Shown: positions 27,280 through 35,765, counted from the first letter of the stretch. The stretch is DNA of 64,000 nucleotides from Paenibacillus ginsengihumi DSM 21568 (GCF_000380965.1 NZ_KB905552.1:62001-126000); one strand, 5' to 3'. Notes: a model not told the origin generated them from the sequence alone. Numbers and translations are program-made.

Positions 27280-28593
27280 GTGAATATAGATCGATTGGAA
27301 GCGTCGATGCGGGAAATCAACGAGTTTGGCGGAACGCCGGAAGGCGGGATTACCCGGCTGGCCTATACGGCGGAGCATTGGGCGGCCACTCGCTACTTTA
27401 TGAAGCAATGCGAGGAGCAGGGGATGTCGGTGCGGATTGATGCCTGCGGCAATGTGATCGCCCGGCGCCCGGGCCTGGTCAGCAATTTGCCGGCGGTAGC
27501 CTGCGGCTCGCATCTCGATACGGTGCAGCAGGGCGGCCGCTTTGACGGCACACTCGGCGTTATGGCCGGGCTGGAGCTGGTAAGAGGCTTGAATGAGCGC
27601 GGAATCGCCACGCGCCATCCCATAGAAGTAATATCGTTCGCCTGCGAGGAATCAGCCCGTTTCGGCGTCTCTACCGTCGGCAGCAAGGCAATGGCGGGGA
27701 AGCTGAACCGCGCGTCGCTGGAGCGGCTGCATGACAAGGAGGGCATCTCGTTCGAGGAGGCGCTGTCCGCGGTAGGATTGGATGTTAACCGCATAGAAAG
27801 CTCCCGTCGCAGCGGCAAGGAGCTCAAAGCGTTTTTCGAGCTGCATATCGAGCAGGGACCGGTTCTGGAGGAGAGCGGGATCGACGTCGGAATCGTTGCC
27901 GGCATCGCCGCCCCGGCCCGCCTGGAGATTACGATCCAGGGCAGAGCCTCGCATTCCGGCACGACGCCCATGACGATGCGCAAGGACGCGCTCATCGGCG
28001 CAGCCGAAATCATTTTGGAGCTGGAGCGGGCTGCGCTGGCGGAATCGTCGTCCGGAACGGTAGCGACCGCCGGCGTCTGCGACGTTCGGCCCGGGGCGAT
28101 GAATGTGGTGCCGGATCAGGTTATGCTGCAGGTCGACGTGCGGGGAACGAAGAAGTCCTCCCGGCAAGCGGTCATCGAGCGCATCTACGGCGTGATGAGC
28201 CGTCTGGAGCTGGAGCGCGGCCTGCGCTCCGAAGTTCGCGTGCTGAGCGACGAGGAGCCGGTGCTGCTGGACAACCGGACGGCCGATCTGCTCGCCGAGC
28301 AGTGTGAGCGCCTGGGCGTCAGCCATGTCCGCATGATGAGCGGAGCGGGGCATGACGCGATGAATATGGCGGCGCTCTGTCCGACGGGGATGATCTTTGT
28401 GCCGTCGAAGGGCGGCCTGAGCCACCACAAGGACGAGTACAGCGCGACAAGCCAGATCGCGCGTGGCGCCTTCCTGCTGGAAGCGGCCGTGCTGAAGTGC
28501 GCTGAGGCGGTTTCGGACGAATCGAAGGACGCGATTATTACTTTGAATAGGGGACATCAGCATGAGAGCGGCAAAGCTAAAGGTATTGTCTAA
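27280..28593 (+). CDS. M20-family Zn-dependent N-carbamoyl amidohydrolase (hydantoinase/carbamoylase type)
   Basis: The 437-residue protein has the di-zinc site of the AllC/PydC/HyuC group: His78 and Asp80 in GSHLDTV, Asp89 in RFDG, Glu123/Glu124 in CEESARFG, His189 in ELHIEQGP, and the dimerisation region ASHSGTTPM. It hydrolyses N-carbamoyl compounds to amino acid, CO2 and ammonia. GTG start behind GAGGTGA; TATAAT at 27238-27243 may be its promoter. It overlaps pyrK by 32 nt. Family members act on N-carbamoyl-beta-alanine, allantoate, ureidoglycine or N-carbamoyl amino acids. Next to pyrC and pyrKD, N-carbamoyl-L-aspartate is a plausible substrate. Confidence 0.85.
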   Translation: MNIDRLEASMREINEFGGTPEGGITRLAYTAEHWAATRYFMKQCEEQGMSVRIDACGNVIARRPGLVSNLPAVACGSHLDTVQQGGRFDGTLGVMAGLELVRGLNERGIATRHPIEVISFACEESARFGVSTVGSKAMAGKLNRASLERLHDKEGISFEEALSAVGLDVNRIESSRRSGKELKAFFELHIEQGPVLEESGIDVGIVAGIAAPARLEITIQGRASHSGTTPMTMRKDALIGAAEIILELERAALAESSSGTVATAGVCDVRPGAMNVVPDQVMLQVDVRGTKKSSRQAVIERIYGVMSRLELERGLRSEVRVLSDEEPVLLDNRTADLLAEQCERLGVSHVRMMSGAGHDAMNMAALCPTGMIFVPSKGGLSHHKDEYSATSQIARGAFLLEAAVLKCAEAVSDESKDAIITLNRGHQHESGKAKGIV

Positions 28594-29350
28594 TCGGCAA
28601 GTCAGCGAACGGTACTGGCATATGGTTGTCGACGCGTCGGAATTGCAGGAGGACGTCAGGCCGGGTCAATTTTTTAATTTTCGCTGCTCTGACGAGTACG
28701 ATCCTTTGCTGCGCCGGCCGTTCAGCATCTACCGGATCAACCGGACCGAGCATACGCTCGAGTTTCTGTATTTGGTGAAAGGGCTCGGCACCCGGCGGCT
28801 GACCGGGGTCGCTGCGGGAGACCAGGTCGACGTATTCGGCCCGCTGGGCCAGGGATTCACTCTGAAGGGACATGGCGGCTCGATCTTGATGCTGGCCCGC
28901 GGAGTCGGCATTGCGACGCTGGCTGCTCTGGCCCAGGAGGCGGCGCAGCAGGGAGTGCGCAGCGTGGCGGTGCTTAGCGCCCGGTCCCGCAACGATCTGC
29001 TTGCGGCCGAAACGCTGCAAGGCTTGGGCGCCGAAGTCTATAAGGTTACCGACGAAGACGGCAGCAGCGCGGTCGAGGAGGTTCGGCCTCTGCTGGAGCG
29101 GATTGTCCGGGAACGCGATATCCAGGCGGCTTATACGTGCGGCTCCAAGCGGCTGTCTCTGCTGCTGCAGGACATCGCCGCCCGCAATGGCATTTTCGCG
29201 GAGATTGCGCTGGAGGAGCATATGGGCTGCGCGATGGGCGTCTGCTTCGCCTGCGTATGCGATATCCGGCAGGCGGACGGCACGTCCCGCACGGTGCGCG
29301 TATGCAAGGAAGGGCCGGTTTTCCCGCTGGAACAGGTGGTGCTGACATGA
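28562..29350 (+). CDS. pyrK: Dihydroorotate dehydrogenase electron-transfer subunit
   Basis: The 262-residue flavoprotein has the FAD-binding RRPFSIYR (51-58), a reductase fold and a C-terminal [2Fe-2S] site with Cys223, Cys228, Cys231 and Cys248. It passes electrons between NAD(H) and PyrD. The usual Gly-rich NAD motif (GGGIGxxPL) reads ARGVGIATL here, so nicotinamide binding may be altered. ATG with a GGGGA site inside the end of the carbamoylase gene; it overlaps pyrD by 4 nt. Confidence 0.92.
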   Translation: MRAAKLKVLSNRQVSERYWHMVVDASELQEDVRPGQFFNFRCSDEYDPLLRRPFSIYRINRTEHTLEFLYLVKGLGTRRLTGVAAGDQVDVFGPLGQGFTLKGHGGSILMLARGVGIATLAALAQEAAQQGVRSVAVLSARSRNDLLAAETLQGLGAEVYKVTDEDGSSAVEEVRPLLERIVRERDIQAAYTCGSKRLSLLLQDIAARNGIFAEIALEEHMGCAMGVCFACVCDIRQADGTSRTVRVCKEGPVFPLEQVVLT

Positions 29351-30282
29351 GCAAGCGAAGCTTATCAGAGGCGGATTTGCGCCTGGATGTGAACATCGGC
29401 AGTCTGCGGCTGCAAAATCCTATTATGCCGGCATCGGGCGCTTTCGGCGAGGATATGGACGAGGTCATCGATTTCAACGAGCTAGCGGCCATCGTCCCTA
29501 AGAGCATCACGAAAGAACCGCGCAAAGGAAACAAGACGCCCAGGGTGTGCGAAACGCCGGCGGGCATGATTAATTCCATCGGCATACAAAGCAAAGGGCT
29601 CGCTTATTACCTGGAGCATACGCTGCCGTATTACCGCCAATACAAGATTCCGCTCATCTCCAGCATTTCCGCCGATTCGTTCGACGAATTCGCCGAGATG
29701 AGCGAGACGATCGGGGGCACCGAGGGCGTGGCGGCGCTCGAGCTGAACATCTCGTGCCCGAACCTCAAAGGCAACGGGCTTGCCTTCGGCATGGATCCGG
29801 AAGCGACCTTCCAGCTGATCCGCCGGGTGAAGGAGGTCACGGACAAGCCGATTATCGCCAAGCTGACGCCGAATGTGACCAGCATTCAGGAGATTGCCCT
29901 TGCCGCTGAGCGGGGCGGTGCGGACGGGCTGAACGTGGCGAACACGATTCTGGCGATGGCGATTGATATTCACACGCGCAGGCCGAAGATCGGCAATGTC
30001 ATGGGAGGACTATCCGGACCTGCGGTCAAGCCGATTATCGTCCGGATGATTTACCAGGTGCGGCAAGTTTCCAAGCTGCCCATTATCGGATGCGGCGGCG
30101 TGATGAACGGCGAGGATGCGATCGAGATGCTGCTGGCCGGAGCGTCCGCCGTGCAGGTGGGAACGGCCAATTTCGTTCAGCCGACGGCCATGATCGATAT
30201 TTTGCGGGAGATCAAGGACTACATGCTTCAATATAATATCGAGGATATTCGCGAATTGATCGGGGCTGCCGTGCAGGATTAA
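29347..30282 (+). CDS. pyrD: Dihydroorotate dehydrogenase, class 1B catalytic subunit
   Basis: The 311-residue FMN barrel has class 1 signatures: MPASGAFG, SIGIQSKG, the catalytic-base Cys137 in ELNISCPN, and GCGGVMNGEDAIEML for FMN phosphate. It interconverts dihydroorotate and orotate, with PyrK linking it to NAD(H). The start overlaps the pyrK stop. pyrF follows after 72 nt. Class 1B enzymes are reversible, and the clostridial relatives were described from orotate fermentation, which matters for the meaning of this cluster. Confidence 0.93.
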   Translation: MSKRSLSEADLRLDVNIGSLRLQNPIMPASGAFGEDMDEVIDFNELAAIVPKSITKEPRKGNKTPRVCETPAGMINSIGIQSKGLAYYLEHTLPYYRQYKIPLISSISADSFDEFAEMSETIGGTEGVAALELNISCPNLKGNGLAFGMDPEATFQLIRRVKEVTDKPIIAKLTPNVTSIQEIALAAERGGADGLNVANTILAMAIDIHTRRPKIGNVMGGLSGPAVKPIIVRMIYQVRQVSKLPIIGCGGVMNGEDAIEMLLAGASAVQVGTANFVQPTAMIDILREIKDYMLQYNIEDIRELIGAAVQD

Positions 30283-30354
30283 CCGGATCGGCTCCGATTT
30301 GGCATCGACGCCGGACGATCGAGGAAGAATCTTATTCTGAAAGAAGTGAGGCTT

Positions 30355-31326
30355 ATGTTTCTTCCACCTCCCAAGTCCCATATTATTTTAGCCTTGGATA
30401 CGCCGGACCGGACGGCAAGCCTGCGCGTGCTGGAGCAGTGCCGGGACGTCGTGGATGCGGTCAAAATCAACTATCCGCTCATTTTGCAGGAGGGCTTGTC
30501 CTTTGTCAAAGAGCTTAAGGATACGTACGGTCTGCCGATTATCGCCGATTTGAAAATCGCCGACGTGCCCGTAACCAACAACCGGATTGTGCGGATGGCC
30601 AAGCAAGCCGGTGTCAGCGCGGTGATGGCGCACGGCTTTATCGGACCGGATGCGCTCGTGGAAATTCTCGAGGTGGCGGGGGAAGATCTGGGCATCTTCG
30701 TCGTCACCGAGCTGACGCATCCGGGCGGGCTCGAATTCACCCGGCCTCACGCCCGGCAGTTCGCCGAGATGGCCGCCTACCTCGGATGCTACGGCATTCA
30801 GGCGCCGGGCACCCGGCCCGATCAAATTCGCGCGCTGCGGGAGACGGTCGGCCCGGAACTGGTCATGATCGCCTGCGGCATCGGCGCTCAAGGCGGCACG
30901 CTGCAGGCAGCCATCCAGGCGGGAGCGGACTTCGGCATCATCGGCCGGGCCATCTACGATGCGCCGAATCCGCGGGAAGCGGCGCTGCGCATTGCCGCTT
31001 CGTCGGCGGACGCGTCAGCCGTCGTTAAGGATGTTCAGGTTGTGCGCTATTGCTCCGAGACCGAGTCCTACACCTTGCGGGTGGAACCGACGGATGAGAT
31101 GAGGGAGATCGTCAAGGCTTTCGTCCGGTATTGTCAAAATCACCGCATCGGATTGACCATGCATCTCGACGGTGGCATTTTGCTGCGGAAGGAAAAGCAT
31201 GTTATTCATTTTTACAGAGACGGCCATTGCTTGCTAAGCAACATGCATTCGGCGAGGGAGGGCGAAGAGTGGGCCCGAAGATGGTTTCAGGAAATCAAGC
31301 GGGATATGAGCGAAGCGGATTCGTAA
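30355..31326 (+). CDS. pyrF: Archaeal-type orotidine 5'-phosphate decarboxylase with extra C-terminal domain
   Basis: Residues 1-215 form an OMP decarboxylase barrel of the archaeal-type branch. The catalytic residues are present: Asp15, Lys37 and the Asp65-x-Lys67-x2-Asp70 array (DLKIADVP), with phosphate contacts in GTRPDQ and GRAIY. It converts OMP to UMP. PyrF usually ends near 230-240 residues; here about 100 more follow (221-323), with a predicted mix of strands and helices and no similarity I recognise. The ATG at 30355 or a GTG at 30346 could be the start; GAGG lies close to the ATG. No pyrE is adjacent. Confidence 0.88.
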   Translation: MFLPPPKSHIILALDTPDRTASLRVLEQCRDVVDAVKINYPLILQEGLSFVKELKDTYGLPIIADLKIADVPVTNNRIVRMAKQAGVSAVMAHGFIGPDALVEILEVAGEDLGIFVVTELTHPGGLEFTRPHARQFAEMAAYLGCYGIQAPGTRPDQIRALRETVGPELVMIACGIGAQGGTLQAAIQAGADFGIIGRAIYDAPNPREAALRIAASSADASAVVKDVQVVRYCSETESYTLRVEPTDEMREIVKAFVRYCQNHRIGLTMHLDGGILLRKEKHVIHFYRDGHCLLSNMHSAREGEEWARRWFQEIKRDMSEADS

Positions 31327-31375
31327 ATACGGACCCGCTATTTTACGCTTCTACAACTACGGAGGGTGAACGACG

Positions 31376-33085
31376 ATGAACGTGTTGGATATGCTTAGAA
31401 ATCTTAATATCCGGTCCAAAATTTGGCTGCTCAACGCAAGCGCGATCGTATTTATACTTCTCGTGTCGATCGTCGGATTCGCCTATATGTCGAAGCTGGC
31501 AGCCAATTCGCAGCAAATGTACCAAAACCGGCTGCTTCCGGTTAAATGGGTCAACAGCATGCAGACATATATGCGGACCAGCGAAGTCATGATGCTGGAA
31601 TTCATGACGACGAAGGACGGGCTCTCCTTGAACCGCATGGAGGAGCAGAATGAGCTGATCGACGGCATCATCGCCGAATACGGCAAGCTGGCCTCCGATC
31701 CGAAGGAGCTGGAGCTGCTGCAGCAGTATACGGAGGCGCTGCCCAAGTTTCGCGAAGCGGCCGTCAAGGTGACGAAGCTGGCGGAGGAAGGCCAGGAGGC
31801 GGCTGCTTACGATGCGTATGTGAACGAGGTCGGCATGATCGGGGCGCAAATTCATAACGCCCTGTCGGAGCTGTCCGAGTACAACCAGCAGGTGGCCGAG
31901 CAGTTGTATGTCCAGAGCGAGCGGGATGCCGGCACGGCCAAGACGATTTCCATCTTATGCACGCTGCTGGCCGTCGCGCTGTTTGTAGGCTTGGGATATG
32001 CGGTGAGCAGGGTAATTACCGGGCCGTTGCAATCGTTGAGGCAGCGGATGATTTTGGCGGAAGCCGGCGATTTGTCAGTAACGGGAGATTATCCTTACAA
32101 AGACGAGCTCGGCGAGCTGAACCGGTCGTTCAATACGATGCTTGACGGCTTGCGCGGACTGATCGCGAGCGTGGCGGACAATGCGCTGACCGTCTCGGCC
32201 AGCGCGGAGCAGCTGCTGGCGAGCACGGAGCAAGGGACGCGGGCGTCGGAGCAGATCGCTTCGTCCAGCGAGCATTTGGCCCGCGAGCTGGACCAGCAGG
32301 CGGCGAGCCTGCGGGAGGCATCTGCCGAGGTGGTTCGGATGACGGGCAACACCGAGTCGATCGGCGCCAGCAGCGAGGAAGTGTACCGATCGGCGGGAAC
32401 GGCTGCGGCTGCCTCGAAGGACGGAGCGTCGACGGTACAGTCGGCATCGGAGCAGATGAGGGCCATTTACTCTACGGTGCAGGCGCTGGATGGGATGATC
32501 AGCTCGCTGACGGACCATATTCGGGAAATCGGCAGCTTTGCCGTCATCATTCAGGAAATTTCCGCCCAGACGAACCTGCTGTCGTTGAATGCGGCGATCG
32601 AGGCGGCCCGGGCCGGGGAAGCGGGCAAAGGCTTCACCGTTGTCGCCGACGAGGTGCGCAAGCTGGCCGACCAGTCGGGCGATGCCTCTGTTCGAATTAC
32701 GAAGCGGATTCAGTCTATCCAAAGCGAGATGCAGCGCCTGGCAAGTTCTATGAAGCAAGGGCTGCTTGAAGCGGAACAAGGGATCGACAAGACGCACCAG
32801 GCGCAGGACGCTTTCGGACGCATTGACGAAGCGGTCGAACGCGTTTATGTCGGTGTCGCATCGGTCAGACAGAGCATTGAGGAACTGACCGCCAGCAGCC
32901 AAAGCATCGCGTCGGCGATGGAGCTTGTCAATGAGGTGACGAAGGAAGGCATGGCGGTGAGCCAGCAGACATCGGCGTCGAGCCAGGAGCAGCTCTCAAG
33001 CATGGAGGAGATTCGCCACTCGGCGGATGCGCTGGCCAAGCTTGCGGAAGAGCTGCAGCTATCGCTGAACCGTTTTAAGATTTAG
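31376..33085 (+). CDS. Methyl-accepting chemotaxis protein
   Basis: The 569-residue receptor has a membrane helix at about 15-38, an extracellular four-helix bundle (about 40-185; 4HB_MCP type), a second membrane helix (about 190-212), a HAMP linker (213-265) and a long cytoplasmic coiled coil with the conserved tip [20 protein letters not shown] followed by [15 protein letters not shown]. It signals ligand state to CheA/CheW. A GGAGGGTGA ribosome site precedes the ATG. It follows pyrF by 49 nt without a terminator and may be co-transcribed; sensing of the imported pyrimidine is possible but only inferred. Its TAG stop is part of the next repeat. Confidence 0.95.
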   Translation: MNVLDMLRNLNIRSKIWLLNASAIVFILLVSIVGFAYMSKLAANSQQMYQNRLLPVKWVNSMQTYMRTSEVMMLEFMTTKDGLSLNRMEEQNELIDGIIAEYGKLASDPKELELLQQYTEALPKFREAAVKVTKLAEEGQEAAAYDAYVNEVGMIGAQIHNALSELSEYNQQVAEQLYVQSERDAGTAKTISILCTLLAVALFVGLGYAVSRVITGPLQSLRQRMILAEAGDLSVTGDYPYKDELGELNRSFNTMLDGLRGLIASVADNALTVSASAEQLLASTEQGTRASEQIASSSEHLARELDQQAASLREASAEVVRMTGNTESIGASSEEVYRSAGTAAAASKDGASTVQSASEQMRAIYSTVQALDGMISSLTDHIREIGSFAVIIQEISAQTNLLSLNAAIEAARAGEAGKGFTVVADEVRKLADQSGDASVRITKRIQSIQSEMQRLASSMKQGLLEAEQGIDKTHQAQDAFGRIDEAVERVYVGVASVRQSIEELTASSQSIASAMELVNEVTKEGMAVSQQTSASSQEQLSSMEEIRHSADALAKLAEELQLSLNRFKI

Positions 33086-33172
33086 ACGTCTATGACGAAC
33101 AAATCCTACGTCATCGGTCGTCACCTTCGGTACTGAAAATTTGCTGACGTTCATCATCAAATTATAAGAGGT
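33083..33172 (+). repeat. Dispersed repeat B starting at the MCP stop codon
   Basis: TAGACGTCTATGACGAAC, ACGTCATCGGTCGTCACCTT and ACTGAAAATTTGCTGACG match element B. The first three bases are the MCP stop codon. Confidence 0.75.
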
Positions 33173-33198
33173 ATTATTACATAATATTGCTTTCATGG

Positions 33199-33224
33199 AA
33201 GGCGCTCTAGAGGGCGCCTTTCTT
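33199..33224 (+). terminator. Terminator after the MCP gene
   Basis: Stem AAGGCGC/GCGCCTT with inner CT/AG pairs, then TCTT; the T-run is short. Lies after repeat B. Confidence 0.6.
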
Positions 33225-33265
33225 CGCGCTGCCGGGCCGCCCGATGAGGCGGTATTCGTTCATAG

Positions 33266-33475
33266 GCAAATGTTGTATTTTGTACAATAAAAATGGGGGG
33301 ATCAGCCCTATTTGCGGCTCAATGTTGCAGAAAGTGCAACATTTTGGGCGATGTTCCCGGGTTTGAAGCCGATTGCCCTCAAATTGTTGCACAAAATACA
33401 ACATTACCCTTTCTCTGGTGCGAAGATGACGAAAAATGTTGTATTTTTTGCAGGATTTGTCGCCTCTTGTGCCTG
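33266..33475 (+). repeat. Dispersed repeat D, second copy
   Basis: About 210 bp, colinear with 12927-13135 and roughly 85 percent alike by eye. The four GTTGYA-N5-TRCAAC motifs are kept even where the bases differ (for example GTTGTA/TACAAT, GTTGCA/TGCAAC). Confidence 0.8.
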
Positions 33476-33487
33476 GGGAGGGGCCGC

Positions 33488-33632
33488 ACAAACGCGGAGT
33501 CCGAGCGCAAACGTGGAGTCTGAACGCAAACGTGGAGTCTGAACGCAAACGTGGAGTTCGAGCGCTAATGTGGGGTCCGCACGCAAAAGCGGAGTCCGAG
33601 CGCTAATGTGGGGTTCGCACGCTAAAAGCGGG
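33488..33632. repeat. Tandem array of about eight 18-19 bp units (family E)
   Basis: Units such as CGTGGAGTCTGAACGCAAA recur with variants (GCGGAGTCCGAGCGCAAA, TGTGGGGTCCGCACGCAAA, GAGCGCTAA). The reverse complement of the unit resembles the array at 63122-63203. The following 33633-33887 shows no gene or structure I recognise. Confidence 0.75.
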
Positions 33633-33887
33633 CTTCTCGGGTCGCCGGCTGAGTATCTCCGTCGCAGTCAAGGGGAGATTGGCACAATAAGGGCTATGCC
33701 GAAGGCAGGTTTTCTCAGCGCTGCCAAAAAAATCTTTCAATAAAGTTATCACTACGATAAAGCGTTAAAGTGCTGAATCAAAGTGTGACTTGCTGCACCA
33801 GGCAACACTGTCGCTCAAGCGCAGCCGCTCATCTGGTGAAGGGGCTTGGATCGAAGCTTCTCTTCATGCTCGCTAGTACCTATTCTG

Positions 33888-34086
33888 TTTTGCCGGGCTA
33901 ACGCTAGCCACAGAGCTTATTTAGCTCGAAACGCTCGATTTGAAATTCTAACGCAAGTGAGCAGACTTATTTCGCATATTGGGCTACCAGAATGAGCGTT
34001 TTTGACAAAATAGCGCTACCAGGTTGCGTTACATTTTTCAAAGGCTGTATTTCAGCAAAATAGCGTTCGTCACAAGCGTTAGAGAT
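33888..34086 (+). repeat. Dispersed repeat C, forward copy
   Basis: CTAACGCTAGCCACAGAGC, TTTGAAATTCTAACGCAAG, GCGTTTTTGACAAAATAGCG and TTTCAGCAAAATAGCG ending in AGCGTTAGAG follow the same order as 12390-12602. Confidence 0.75.
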
Positions 34087-34097
34087 TCGGAAACTTC

Positions 34098-34185
34098 GGC
34101 GGGAGCGTAGGAAGGAGCGGCTCAGGAGGGGCAGCGCAGGAAGGAACAGCTCAGGAAAGGAACAGGGCAGGAAGGAGCAACAGTT
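34098..34185. repeat. Purine-rich imperfect minisatellite
   Basis: About 85 bp of almost only A and G in one strand with recurring CAGGAAGGARCAG-like units of 13-17 bp. No coding sense seen. Next to repeat C. Confidence 0.55.
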
Positions 34186-34291
34186 GAAAAGAACGCGACT
34201 TGGGCAGCGGTTGGAACCACGCACCCATTCTCTCTCCGTACATCCAACAATTTTGTGGTTGTGATATTTTACCATATAAAATCGAAAAGTA

Positions 34292-34320
34292 TTGACAGCT
34301 TTACCTAAAATCAATAAGAT
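34292..34320 (+). promoter_or_regulatory. Sigma-A promoter of the APH-fold kinase gene
   Basis: TTGACA (34292-34297), 17-bp spacer, TAAGAT (34315-34320), 50 bp upstream of the ATG. Confidence 0.65.
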
Positions 34321-34370
34321 GAGCCCATAGATTTTAGCGACGCCGCGGGCGCGGGCAGGAGGGAGGGCTT

Positions 34371-35336
34371 ATGGATAACTGGCGATCCGTCGTGAGCGAA
34401 GAGGGCCGGCTGATCGGCGATTTGCTGCTGGAGCGGAAGGCGATTTATACCGGGAGAAACGGCAAGCAGGTCGAACGCATCGCCGTTGCCGGGAATGAGG
34501 GAGAGACGCTCAGGCTTATTTTTAAACCGCTTACATGCACAGAGACGATGGGGCGCGAAGCGTGGTTTAGCGCTCATGTTTTGCCGCTGCTGCCGATGAT
34601 TCGCTACCCTCGCCTGTTGGGAGCGGCCGATCATAACGACCCCGAGCGGTATTGGATGATGTTCGAAGACTTGGGCGAGCTGGAGCACAGCTATAGCGAG
34701 GCAACTTTGACGCGCGCGGCCTCGGTCATGCCTTACTGGCATCTTCTGCCGCTGGATACGGTGCCGGAGTCTTACGAAGGACATACGCCCCCGGTCGAAC
34801 AGGTATGGCCGATGGTTGCAAGAGAACGGGAGGAACTGGCCCGGTTCTTGTCCCGGCTTGGGGCAGACGGCGAACTGCTGGGCGCACTGTCCGCATTCAT
34901 CCGGGAACGGAGCGCGATCCCTTGGGATACCGAGCTTGTCGTCTCGCATGGCGATTTGTATCCCTTGAATGTCGTGCTGCGGGATGACGAGCTTATCGTG
35001 CTGGATTGGGAATATATTCACAGGGACAGCGTGTATTGGGATTTGTATAATTTGCTGGACATCACGAGCCCGACCTACCGCCGGCCCCCTGTCGATGGCG
35101 AGACAAGGCTGGCGGTCCTGAGGACCTACGCCGGCCAAAGGGAGCGCATGGGCAGGCCGGTGCGTCCGGACTTCATGCCGCAGTACCACGCCTATTGCGC
35201 GGCCTACTCCGCATGGATATTGCTGCTGATCGGCCGGGATCTTGCCGCAGGGCGCTACAACCCGCAGGAGCTCTTAAGGCAAGGCGCAGAAACGGTGCGC
35301 ATTCTGGCGCAAATGCTGCATTATTTGTCAGCGTAG
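34371..35336 (+). CDS. Aminoglycoside phosphotransferase (APH)-fold small-molecule kinase
   Basis: The 321-residue protein has the APH catalytic motifs VVSHGDLYPLNVV (HGD-x4-N type, about residues 195-207) and VLDWEYIHRDSVYWDLYNLL (metal-binding Asp about 217), with a more variable N-lobe. Family members phosphorylate aminoglycosides, choline, homoserine, sugars or spore-coat components (CotS-like). Nothing nearby fixes the substrate, so I do not call it a resistance gene. An AGGAGGGAGG ribosome site precedes the ATG. Confidence 0.8.
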   Translation: MDNWRSVVSEEGRLIGDLLLERKAIYTGRNGKQVERIAVAGNEGETLRLIFKPLTCTETMGREAWFSAHVLPLLPMIRYPRLLGAADHNDPERYWMMFEDLGELEHSYSEATLTRAASVMPYWHLLPLDTVPESYEGHTPPVEQVWPMVAREREELARFLSRLGADGELLGALSAFIRERSAIPWDTELVVSHGDLYPLNVVLRDDELIVLDWEYIHRDSVYWDLYNLLDITSPTYRRPPVDGETRLAVLRTYAGQRERMGRPVRPDFMPQYHAYCAAYSAWILLLIGRDLAAGRYNPQELLRQGAETVRILAQMLHYLSA

Positions 35337-35414
35337 CCGCCTTTCTTCTCGTTCTGCATCGGCCCTGCCCGGCATATACTGGGGCTGATCGAACCCGGAA
35401 GGAAGGTGGACAAG

Positions 35415-35765
35415 ATGCTGGAGGAGCAATTGCGGCGATACTATGCGATTCGGCTGCAACAGACGGAGCTGGACAAAGAGGCGGAGCGGCTCAGGGCGGA
35501 CATTATGGAGCATTTGGACCGGGAAGGGGTGGCCGAGGTTTTGGCTGGCGAATTTAAAGCGAGCATCACCTCGGCCGAGCAGCGGGAATATGACGACCGG
35601 CTCGTATACGAGACGATCCCCGACCCCGAGCTGTGGAAGCTGGTATCCAAGGTGGATGCCGGGAAGGTGAAAAGCCTCGTGCAGCTCGGGGTGCTTTCCG
35701 ACGACGGATTGCGCGGTACTTATCGGATCAAATCGGTGCGGAGATTGAGCGTTAAGAAGCGTTAA
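35415..35765 (+). CDS. Small conserved-looking charged protein, function unknown
   Basis: 116 residues from an ATG at 35415 with GAAGGTGG upstream (a GTG at 35406 is also in frame). The N-terminal half is a charged helix likely to form a coiled coil (LEEQLRRYYAIRLQ, ELDKEAERLRADIMEHL). The rest is mixed (GEFKASITS, LVYETIPDPELWKLVSKVDAGKVKSLV split by short turns). The pattern is reminiscent of small phage or plasmid accessory proteins with a coiled coil, but I do not recognise a family. It lies 78 nt after the APH-fold gene. Confidence 0.6.
   Translation: MLEEQLRRYYAIRLQQTELDKEAERLRADIMEHLDREGVAEVLAGEFKASITSAEQREYDDRLVYETIPDPELWKLVSKVDAGKVKSLVQLGVLSDDGLRGTYRIKSVRRLSVKKR

Noticed and set aside
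33488-33632. Possible CRISPR array
   Set aside because: Units of 18-19 bp follow each other without unique spacers and there are no cas genes.
34371-35336. Aminoglycoside resistance gene
   Set aside because: Only the APH fold and HGD motif are seen; this superfamily holds many other kinases and context gives no support for resistance.
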